Source of the DNA: Atribacterota bacterium
Lineage (GTDB): Bacteria > Atribacterota > Phoenicimicrobiia > Phoenicimicrobiales > Phoenicimicrobiaceae
DNA length: 9,742 nucleotides
Assembly: GCA_030599445.1 (NCBI GenBank)
Contig: JAUVOA010000037.1
Coordinates: forward strand, 1-9,742
Direction: 5' to 3'
Every line of letters starts with the position of its first letter. The first letter of the stretch is position 1. Positions 1 through 4,827 of the stretch are shown one piece after another. The notes under the pieces were generated by a model. The model was not told the DNA's origin. It searched no databases and worked only from the letters and a program-made list of their open reading frames with translations. Both the position numbers and the translations under genes were made by a program.

Positions 1-828
1 CCGATACTTACTCCTGCAGCTTGCGAAGGAACTACTACTTTATTTGAGACTGAATATTTTGACGATAAAGCGTATCTTGCACAAAGTGGACAACTTTACA
101 ATGAGGCAACTGCCGCGGCTTTTGGAAAAGTATACTGTTTTGGACCAACTTTTCGAGCGGAAAAATCTAAAACCAGAAGACACCTAATGGAGTTTTGGAT
201 GGTTGAACCTGAAGCATCCTATGTGGATTTTGAGGAATGTAATGAGATTGAAGAAAATTTAATAACTTATGTTGTCGGGAAAGTATTGGAAAAAAGAACT
301 AACGAATTAAAGCTATTAGAAAGAGATATATCAAAATTAGAACTTATCAAAACACCTTTCCCAAGAATCTCATATGATGAAGCAATCGATATTTTAAGAG
401 ATAATGGAGTAAAAGTTGAATGGGGAGATGACTTTGGTGGAGAAGATGAAACAATCTTATCAAATAAATATGATAGACCCGTATTTGTTCATGGGTATCC
501 TGTAAAGTGCAAGGCTTTTTATATGAAGCCTGATCCAAAAAGAGATGAAGTCGTATTAGGTGCTGATCTTTTAGCCCCAGAAGGATATGGAGAAATTATC
601 GGGGGTGGACAAAGAATTGATGATTATGAATTATTGGAAAGAAGGATTAAAGAGCATAAATTACCCAGGGAAAAGTATGAGTGGTATTTAGATTTAAGAA
701 AATATGGGTCAGTTCCTCATTCTGGATTTGGTTTAGGAATAGAAAGAACTGTTGCCTGGATATGTGGTTTAAGTCATATTCGCGAAACCATTCCCTTCCC
801 AAGAATGTTAAATAAAATTTATCCATAA
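1..828 (+). CDS. asnS: Asparaginyl-tRNA synthetase, 3' part (5' end outside the window)
   Basis: Class II aminoacyl-tRNA synthetase that charges tRNA-Asn with asparagine in the cytoplasm. The open frame runs in from base 1, giving 275 visible residues; an internal Met at 187 is not the start, because the frame upstream is already typical AsnRS. Visible signatures are AQSGQLYNEA (fragment residues 27-36; AsnRS reads SGQL where AspRS has SPQL), class II motif 2 CFGPTFRAEKSKTRRHL followed by EFWMVEPE (about 46-71), IIGGGQRIDDYE, and motif 3 GFGLGIERT (242-250). The protein ends normally at PRMLNKIYP. The N-terminal tRNA-binding OB domain and motif 1 lie off the left edge. aspS follows after about 250 bases of repeats. 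The archaeal AspRS2 family is the nearest alternative, and the SGQL/EFWMVEPE signature argues against it. Confidence 0.95.
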   Translation, partial: PILTPAACEGTTTLFETEYFDDKAYLAQSGQLYNEATAAAFGKVYCFGPTFRAEKSKTRRHLMEFWMVEPEASYVDFEECNEIEENLITYVVGKVLEKRTNELKLLERDISKLELIKTPFPRISYDEAIDILRDNGVKVEWGDDFGGEDETILSNKYDRPVFVHGYPVKCKAFYMKPDPKRDEVVLGADLLAPEGYGEIIGGGQRIDDYELLERRIKEHKLPREKYEWYLDLRKYGSVPHSGFGLGIERTVAWICGLSHIRETIPFPRMLNKIYP

Positions 829-926
829 AAATAGTATCGAGTATCGAGTATATAGTATCGAGTAAAGAGAGAAAAAGAAAAGAAAGATGCAAGATAGTAG
901 AAACAGTATAAAGCATATAGTATTTG

Positions 927-973
927 GTTAGTTGGTTACCTGGCTAATAAAAAGAAGCAAGAATACAAAATCC
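927..973 (+). repeat. 47-nt dispersed repeat, copy 1
   Basis: This copy matches 2946-2992 without gaps at 41 of 47 positions. The first 21 bases, containing TTAGTTGGTTACCTGGC, are identical, and the rest follows the pattern GAAGC-AGAATACAAAATCC. It lies in the asnS-aspS gap, while the second copy lies in the gap after aspS, so aspS is flanked by the two copies in direct orientation. Confidence 0.8.
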
Positions 974-985
974 GATTCTTTTTAT
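947..985 (+). terminator. Possible weak A/T stem-loop after asnS
   Basis: ATAAAAAGAA (947-956) can pair with TTCTTTTTAT (976-985) around a 19-nt loop, leaving a T-rich 3' side. The stem has almost no GC pairs, so termination activity is doubtful. It overlaps the 47-nt repeat and may simply be part of that element. Confidence 0.25.
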
Positions 986-1064
986 CTCTTTATCTAAAAA
1001 CTGTAAACCGATAACTGAAAACCCATTTCCTTCACACGATACTCGATACGCGATATGAAACATA

Positions 1065-1084
1065 AAGGAGAATAGATGTAAATG
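1065..1084 (+). promoter_or_regulatory. aspS ribosome binding site with a start-stop codon pair before the real start
   Basis: AAGGAG (1065-1070) is followed 5 nt later by ATG TAA (1076-1081), directly abutting the aspS ATG (1082) in the same frame. The Shine-Dalgarno sequence is better spaced for the ATG that stops at once (5 nt) than for the aspS start (11 nt). Ribosomes could load on the start-stop and re-initiate, or it may be chance. Confidence 0.5.
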
Positions 1085-2896
1085 AAAAAATCAAAAGAAT
1101 TTATAGAACCTATGGGCTCTTGGAAGAAAACACATTCTTGTGGAGAGCTTAGGAAAAATGATATAAAAAAAGGAGTAATCTTAATGGGCTGGGCTCAGAG
1201 CAGAAGAGATCATGGTGGTTTGATCTTTATAGATTTAAGGGACCGTGAAGGAATATCACAAATTGTATTTGACCCAAAAGATTCTGCTGAAGCACATAAA
1301 AAAGCACATATAATTAAAAATGAGTATGTACTTGCAGTTAAAGGGAAGGTTGTTTCTCGTTTAGCTGGTTCTGAAAATCCTAATATGCCAACCGGAGAGA
1401 TCGAAATCAAAGCCAGCCAGGTAAAAATATTAAACGTTTCCGACACCCTGCCTTTTAATATAGATGACAAGATAGAGATAAATGATAATTTGAGATTAAA
1501 ATATAGATATCTGGATTTAAGACAGTTAAAGATGCAAAAAAATTTGCGATTACGACACCAGGTCTGTATGGAAATTAGAAATTACTTAAACAGTAAAAGT
1601 TTTTTAGATATAGAAACACCTTTTTTAACTAAGAGTACACCGGAAGGGGCAAGAGATTATATAGTTCCCAGCAGAGTGAATCCGGGTAAATTTTATGCTC
1701 TGCCTCAATCTCCTCAATTATTTAAACAATTATTAATGGTTGCAGGATTTGAAAAATATTACCAGATAGTAAGGTGTTTTCGTGACGAAGATTTAAGGGC
1801 AGACCGAGCAGCAGAGTTCACTCAGCTTGATGTGGAAATGTCTTTTGTTGATAGAGATGATATATTCAATTTAGTAGAGGAAATGTTTGCCTATTTATTT
1901 AATAAATTATTTAATATCAAGATAAAAATACCTTTTAATAAAATGGATTATCAAGAAGCAATTTCCCGATATGGAGCAGATAAACCAGACTTAAGATTTG
2001 GAATGGAGATAATAAATTTAACTGAAATATTTCAAAAAAGTTCCTTCAAAGTATTTGGAGAAGTGATTCAAAATAAAGGGGAAATATGTGCCATTAAAGT
2101 TGAGAGTGATAAGGAATTTTCCCGAAAAAAACTTGATGACTTACAATTATTTATTACTTCATTTGGTGCAAAAGGATTATCATATATAAAAATTAAAGAA
2201 GGAAAAGATTTTCAATCTTCCATAGCCAAGTTTCTTTCCCCCGAAGAGATAGAAAAAGTTAAACTTAAAACTAATGCTAGCCCGGGAGACCTTATCTTAA
2301 TTGTTGCTGACCAGGAGGAAATAGTGTATGAAGCATTGGGAAATTTAAGATTAAAATTAGCGGACGATTTAAATCTTGTTAATCAGGATAAAAAGGAATT
2401 TAATTTTCTCTGGGTTACAAATTTCCCTTTGCTAGAATATAATCCGGAGGAAAAAAGATATGAAGCAGTTCATCATCCTTTTACAGCACCCTTAGACGAT
2501 GATATTAAATTATTAGATACTAATCCTTTGAAAGTACGTTCAAAAGCATATGATTTAGTGCTTAACGGAAACGAAATCGGAGGAGGAAGCATCAGAATAC
2601 ACAATACAGACCTTCAAAAAATAGTTTTTAAATTATTAGGGATAGATAATAAAAAAGCTGAACAAAAATTCGGATTCTTATTGCAAGCTTTAAAATATGG
2701 AGCACCGCCACACGGGGGGATTGCCTTTGGTTTGGATAGGATGGTTATGCTTCTAGCCGGAGCTTCCTCAATCAGAGAAGTAATTGCCTTTCCCAAGACC
2801 CAAAAGGCTACCTGTCTGTTAACTGATGCTCCATCTGAAGTAGATCAAAAACAATTAAAGGAACTATATATAAAATTAGATTTACCGCAAGGATAG
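1082..2896 (+). CDS. aspS: Aspartyl-tRNA synthetase, bacterial type
   Basis: 604 residues, a usual length for bacterial AspRS. It charges tRNA with aspartate in the cytoplasm. Domains in order are an N-terminal OB-fold anticodon-binding domain (about 15-120, with GWAQSRRDHGGLIFIDLRDR), the class II core from about 140 with YRYLDLR, a PEGARDYIVPSR segment (188-198), QSPQLFKQ (209-216), motif 2 RCFRDEDLRADR and EFTQLDVEMSF (231-255), a bacterial GAD insertion (about 295-420), and motif 3 GIAFGLDRMVMLLAG (546-560). The usual RxPEFTQ reads RAAEFTQ here. His44 and Gly96 occupy positions that, in the Pseudomonas aeruginosa enzyme, go with non-discriminating activity (also making Asp-tRNA-Asn); E. 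coli has Leu and Lys there. That specificity is inferred from hand alignment. The ATG at 1082 fits the AAGGAG upstream and the expected N-terminus. The stop codon runs into a GCGT-word repeat. Confidence 0.97.
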   Translation: MKKSKEFIEPMGSWKKTHSCGELRKNDIKKGVILMGWAQSRRDHGGLIFIDLRDREGISQIVFDPKDSAEAHKKAHIIKNEYVLAVKGKVVSRLAGSENPNMPTGEIEIKASQVKILNVSDTLPFNIDDKIEINDNLRLKYRYLDLRQLKMQKNLRLRHQVCMEIRNYLNSKSFLDIETPFLTKSTPEGARDYIVPSRVNPGKFYALPQSPQLFKQLLMVAGFEKYYQIVRCFRDEDLRADRAAEFTQLDVEMSFVDRDDIFNLVEEMFAYLFNKLFNIKIKIPFNKMDYQEAISRYGADKPDLRFGMEIINLTEIFQKSSFKVFGEVIQNKGEICAIKVESDKEFSRKKLDDLQLFITSFGAKGLSYIKIKEGKDFQSSIAKFLSPEEIEKVKLKTNASPGDLILIVADQEEIVYEALGNLRLKLADDLNLVNQDKKEFNFLWVTNFPLLEYNPEEKRYEAVHHPFTAPLDDDIKLLDTNPLKVRSKAYDLVLNGNEIGGGSIRIHNTDLQKIVFKLLGIDNKKAEQKFGFLLQALKYGAPPHGGIAFGLDRMVMLLAGASSIREVIAFPKTQKATCLLTDAPSEVDQKQLKELYIKLDLPQG

Positions 2897-3195
2897 CGTT
2901 TAGCGTACAGCATAGAGCGGATACACTTGGTTATATAGTTATATAGTTAGTTGGTTACCTGGCTAAGAAAAGGAAGCCAGGAGACAGAATCCAGTATTCA
3001 GAATCATTTTAAATTACAAGGTTATATTATTTGCTAAGTTATTTTGTATTCTTCTGACTTCTGACTACTGAATTCTTAAATAATAATTATGGTTTTGCGC
3101 TTCACGCTTTTAATTTTTCGCTTTCTTACTATACGCAATACGCTCCACGCTATCCGCTATCTTACTATATACTATATACTAAATACTATATACTG
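2894..3195. repeat. Repeat-filled gap between aspS and 6S RNA
   Basis: More than 300 bases without a gene. From the aspS stop codon onward come TAGCGTTTAGCGTACAGC and GAGCGGATA words (2894-2922), TTATATAGTTATATAGTTAG (2931-2950), the second 47-nt repeat (2946-2992) and a CAGTATTCAG word. On the right the same words return as reverse complements: CTTCTGACTTCTGACTACTG (3051-3070), CGCTTCACGC, TACGCAATACGCTCCACGC, TATCCGC, and TACTATATACTATATACT (3163-3180) with one more copy after it. TATCCGCT on the right matches AGCGGATA on the left. No open frame of interest is present. Confidence 0.75.
2946..2992 (+). repeat. 47-nt dispersed repeat, copy 2
   Basis: Gapless match (41/47) to 927-973. Its second half reads GGAAGCCAGGAGACAGAATC, which resembles the AGAAGGAGACAGAATTC arm of the palindrome at 8941-8979. 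This suggests that one sequence family is shared among at least three gaps. Confidence 0.8.
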
Positions 3196-3218
3196 TTTTG
3201 GATATACTGTTTTGAATA

Positions 3219-3247
3219 TTGAAAGATACAATAAGGTGTGATATTAT
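3219..3247 (+). promoter_or_regulatory. Sigma-70-type promoter of 6S RNA
   Basis: TTGAAA (3219-3224), a 17-nt spacer, then TATTAT (3242-3247). The start of transcription would fall near 3253-3257, about 17 nt before the closing stem of the 6S RNA. A second possible -35, TTGAAT at 3212, is too far away. Confidence 0.7.
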
Positions 3248-3253
3248 AAGGAC

Positions 3254-3505
3254 AAAGAAAATATATGAATTACCCTGCTGTGTTCGTGCTGACTAATTAA
3301 GTTTTGAACCAACACTTATATAATAGGGATCGAGCTCTAAATGTTATATGTACGCCTGAGGTAGGTCTCCTTCAGCTTGAAGTAAGGCAAATACCTAACG
3401 CTAACTAATTTAGTTGACGCGGAAACGTAAAACATTTAGGTAGATACCCACCTGTTTGGGGACAGGTATCAAAACCTAAAGCACACGACATAGCGGGGTT
3501 TTATA
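3254..3505 (+). ncRNA. ssrS: 6S RNA
   Basis: 6S RNA mimics an open promoter and binds housekeeping RNA polymerase holoenzyme, lowering transcription in slow growth. A long closing stem pairs 3272-3288 (ACCCTGCTGTGT, bulged T, CGTG) with 3484-3499 (CACGACATAGCGGGGT), including two G-U pairs. The 5' strand carries the family's CCCTGC..TGTTCG start and AAGTTTTGAACCAACACTT (3299-3317), resembling the low-GC Gram-positive 6S central bubble. Further pairing: CTAAATGTT (3337-3345) with AACATTTAG (3431-3439), TAGGT (3362-3366) with ACCTA (3393-3397), and a small hairpin at 3443-3470 in the 3' strand. At about 230-250 nt it is on the long side. A promoter lies just upstream and the folate cyclo-ligase gene just downstream, the classic 6S neighbour. 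No tmRNA, SRP or RNase P signature is present. Ends are approximate. Confidence 0.88.
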
Positions 3506-3521
3506 TTTAACCCTGATAATT

Positions 3522-3555
3522 TTGACAAAAATAGTAAATAAATATATTATATAAT
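3522..3555 (+). promoter_or_regulatory. Sigma-70-type promoter of the folate cyclo-ligase gene
   Basis: Consensus TTGACA (3522-3527), a 17-nt spacer, then TATTAT (3545-3550), with an overlapping TATAAT at 3550-3555 that is spaced too far. Transcription would start near 3557, giving a leader of about 95 nt. Because the promoter begins just past the 6S 3' end, fthC need not depend on read-through from 6S. Confidence 0.65.
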
Positions 3556-3612
3556 CATTAAATTTTATTTAACATTTTGATATTTACTGATATTGTACTC
3601 TTTTAATAATAA

Positions 3613-3642
3613 TCAGGGGTTTTAGGGGGAGAGTCCCCCTGA
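3613..3642 (+). promoter_or_regulatory. Two mutually exclusive hairpins in the fthC leader
   Basis: AGGGGGA (3624-3630) pairs perfectly with TCCCCCT (3634-3640) around a GAG loop. Alternatively TCAGGGG (3613-3619) pairs with CCCCTGA (3636-3642). The only Shine-Dalgarno-like stretch, GGGGGAG (3625-3631), is buried in the first stem, exposed in the loop of the second, and 21 nt from the ATG. No T-run follows, so a terminator is unlikely. A regulatory role is inference. Confidence 0.45.
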
Positions 3643-3652
3643 CTATTCTGTT

Positions 3653-4237
3653 ATGAACAAAGAAGAAATACGGAGAAAAATACTAAAAAAAAGACTTTCC
3701 CTGTCTTCTGAAGATATAAGGGATAAAAGTCGACAAGTATTTTTAAACCTGGCCGAGGTCGTAGAGTATAGAAATTCCCAAAATATTATGTTTTATGTTG
3801 CCACCAGAAGTGAAGTGCAGACCGAAGAAATTATCAAAATGTCTATTAAAATGGGTAAAAATGTTTTTGTTCCTATTATCTTGCCAGAATGCATTGACTT
3901 AGCTCCTTCGAAAATATTTGATTTTGATACTGAATTAGAAAAAGGCAAAAAAGGAATTTTTGAACCGAAGAAAGAATATTATAGGTTATTCTCTTCAGAA
4001 AATATTGATTTAATAATAGTACCCGGAATCGCTTTTGATTTAAGCGGAAATAGAATTGGCAGGGGTTTCGGATATTACGATAATTTTTTAAGAAAAGTTC
4101 GCTCTTCTGCCAAAATCGTTGCTTTAGCTTTTGAAATGCAGATAGTAAAAAAAATATCCAATGATAAATATGATATCCCGGTAAATAAAATAATAACAGA
4201 GAAAAGAATAATAATTAGCGTAGAGCGTACAGCGTAG
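3653..4237 (+). CDS. fthC: 5-formyltetrahydrofolate cyclo-ligase (5,10-methenyltetrahydrofolate synthetase)
   Basis: Cytoplasmic enzyme (YgfA/Fau/MTHFS family) that uses ATP to turn 5-formyltetrahydrofolate into 5,10-methenyltetrahydrofolate, returning it to the one-carbon pool. At 194 residues the length is typical. It shows the basic N-terminus KEEIRRKILKKR (3-14), a Rossmann-like MFYVATRSEVQTEEII segment (46-61), the phosphate-binding motif IVPGIAFDLSGNRIGRGFGYYD (122-143) and the C-terminal DIPVNKIITEKRII (174-187). The family usually has His-Asp before the Pro loop; here it is Tyr173-Asp174. The ATG lacks a normally spaced Shine-Dalgarno sequence, yet no other start lies between it and the upstream TAG at 3623, and alignment supports it. 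It follows 6S RNA, as in proteobacteria. The last codons (VERTA and the TAG stop) are formed by a GCGTAGAGCGT repeat, so the true C-terminus may have been replaced by repeat sequence. Confidence 0.94.
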   Translation: MNKEEIRRKILKKRLSLSSEDIRDKSRQVFLNLAEVVEYRNSQNIMFYVATRSEVQTEEIIKMSIKMGKNVFVPIILPECIDLAPSKIFDFDTELEKGKKGIFEPKKEYYRLFSSENIDLIIVPGIAFDLSGNRIGRGFGYYDNFLRKVRSSAKIVALAFEMQIVKKISNDKYDIPVNKIITEKRIIISVERTA

Positions 4238-4243
4238 AGCGTA
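4216..4243 (+). repeat. Left arm of a 28-bp inverted repeat (GCGTAGAGCG words)
   Basis: This arm pairs with 4735-4762 at 25 of 28 positions; its outer 12 bases TAGCGTAGAGCG (4216-4227) match 4751-4762 perfectly. It contains the fthC stop codon (TAG, 4235-4237). The two arms enclose the four-helix-bundle pseudogene and the dRS3-like repeats. No target-site duplication is evident outside the arms. Confidence 0.8.
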
Positions 4244-4283
4244 GAGTTAGAGAAAGAAGAAGACGAAATACAAAAGCCAATTT
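4217..4283 (+). repeat. About 67-nt dispersed repeat, copy 1
   Basis: Aligns with 8763-8828 at roughly four of five positions with one single-base gap, running from the GCGTAGAGCGT words through TAGAGTTAG and AAAGAAGAAGAC to CCAA. Both copies start at or just after the stop codon of a + strand gene (fthC and pilB). Confidence 0.8.
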
Positions 4284-4290
4284 TCCTCTG

Positions 4291-4362
4291 TCATTCCCAC
4301 GAAAGTGGGAATCCAGGAGTGAAAGATAAGAAAAAGATAAATTTCCGTTTTCATGGGAATGA
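4291..4362. repeat. dRS3-like hairpin with an inverted second copy
   Basis: ATTCCCAC-GAAA-GTGGGAAT (4293-4312) is a perfect 8-bp stem with a GNRA-type loop. It fits the ATTCCC-N8-GGGAAT form of the Neisseria dRS3 repeat, and related TCATTCCC..GGGAATCC repeats are scattered in many genomes. A second, decayed copy lies in reverse orientation at 4341-4362 (18 of 22 positions match 4291-4312). The two copies could pair into one larger hairpin 24 bases before the four-helix-bundle reading frame. Any link to Neisseria elements is resemblance only. Confidence 0.65.
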
Positions 4363-4385
4363 TATAAATAAAAGGTTAATAGGGA

Positions 4386-4742
4386 ATGGATTTGAAAACA
4401 AAAAGTTTTAAAGACCTTATAGTTTGGCAAAAAGCTTACAGTTTAACCTTAGAAATATATAGGACTACCAAAACTTTCCCAAGACATGAAATATATGGTT
4501 TGACTCAACAGATGAGAAAAGCAGCAATTTCTTTACCTTCGAATATAGCTGAAGGATATGGAAGAAAACATAAAGCAGAATATTAACAATTTTTATCTAT
4601 AGCCTATGCTTCATTGTTGGAATTAGAAACTCAATATTTATTATCTCTTGATTTGAATTATATAAATAAAAATGAAATTATTGAAAATCTTATAAAAGAA
4701 GTTGGCAGCATGCTGTACAGAATGATTTATCCTATACGCTAA
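4386..4742 (+). pseudogene. Four-helix-bundle protein (23S rRNA intervening-sequence family), broken by one nonsense codon
   Basis: The first 66 codons read as the N-terminal half of the TIGR02436/IVP-like four-helix-bundle family: KSFKDLIVWQKAYSLTLEIY, then FPRHEIYGLTQQMRKAAISLPSNIAEGYGR. A TAA stop follows at 4584-4586. Beyond it the same frame continues without shift as QFLSIAYASLLELETQYLL...GSMLYRMIYPIR to TAA at 4740-4742, which is the expected second half. The whole would be about 118 residues, the normal family length. The lost residue is usually Ile or Leu, so a single TTA-to-TAA change would explain it. The function of free-standing members is unknown. The ATG has AGGG only one base away; TTG at 4392 is better spaced. 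The final codons and stop lie in a TACGCTAAACGC repeat. A sequencing error or a short functional form is possible. Confidence 0.8.
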
Positions 4743-4762
4743 ACGCTGTGCGCTCTACGCTA
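4735..4762 (-). repeat. Right arm of the 28-bp inverted repeat
   Basis: Reverse complement of 4216-4243 with three mismatches; CGCTCTACGCTA at 4751-4762 is the perfect 12-base end. It supplies the TAA that closes the four-helix-bundle frame. ATACTTTATACT and ATACGATATACGATATACGA words (4784-4802) fill the rest of the gap up to the S1 gene. Confidence 0.8.
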
Positions 4763-4804
4763 TACTTTATACTAAAAACACAATACGATATACGATATAC
4801 GAGA

Positions 4805-4827
4805 AAAGGAAGGATGTAAGGACTATG
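4805..4827 (+). promoter_or_regulatory. Ribosome binding region of the S1 gene with an ATG-TAA pair
   Basis: AAAGGAAGG (4805-4813) is followed directly by ATG TAA (4814-4819) and then by the real ATG at 4825. GGAAGG is 11 nt from the real start, and a second weak AAGGA (4818-4822) is only 2 nt away. The layout resembles the aspS start, although here the ATG-TAA is not in the gene's frame. Confidence 0.4.

Larger units (their letters stand above)
831..1049. repeat. Repeat-filled asnS-aspS gap bounded by a perfect 13-bp inverted repeat
   Basis: GTATCGAGTATCG at 834-846 recurs as its exact reverse complement CGATACTCGATAC at 1037-1049. Extra copies of the word TATCGAGTA sit at 843-864, and a GATACGCGATATG word follows on the right. 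Between the arms are a purine-rich stretch (865-890), the 47-nt dispersed repeat (927-973) and a pyrimidine-rich stretch (976-990). The whole gap is therefore a loose palindrome. No coding potential is seen. Confidence 0.75.

Noticed and set aside
647..916. Minus-strand open frame over the asnS 3' end and gap
   Set aside because: It is antisense to conserved AsnRS motif 3 and its translation is low-complexity Ser/Leu/Phe-rich, so it is a shadow of the real gene plus repeats.
3162..3195. TACTATATACTATATACT tract as a CRISPR-like array
   Set aside because: Units are about 8 nt with no unique spacers and no cas gene nearby; it is simple degenerate tandem sequence.
3254..3505. Structured RNA considered as tmRNA, SRP RNA or RNase P RNA
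   Set aside because: It lacks the tRNA-like GGTTCGA end and tag frame of tmRNA, the SRP GGAAGGAAGC-type loop and the RNase P GAGGAAAGTCC core. The 6S stem and neighbour fit better.
3612..3652. AGGGGGA-GAG-TCCCCCT as an intrinsic terminator of the 6S transcript
   Set aside because: No T-run follows the stem, it lies about 120 bases past the 6S closing stem, and a consensus promoter intervenes.
4215..4430. Minus-strand 71-residue frame containing SHFRGNDRGK
   Set aside because: Translations like FPLSWE or SHFRGND are typical of ATTCCC repeats read as protein. It covers the repeat block and has no ribosome binding site or family resemblance.
4216..4762. A complete insertion sequence between the inverted repeats
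   Set aside because: There is no transposase frame inside and no visible target-site duplication. The only gene is the four-helix-bundle pseudogene, and the end words occur elsewhere alone.
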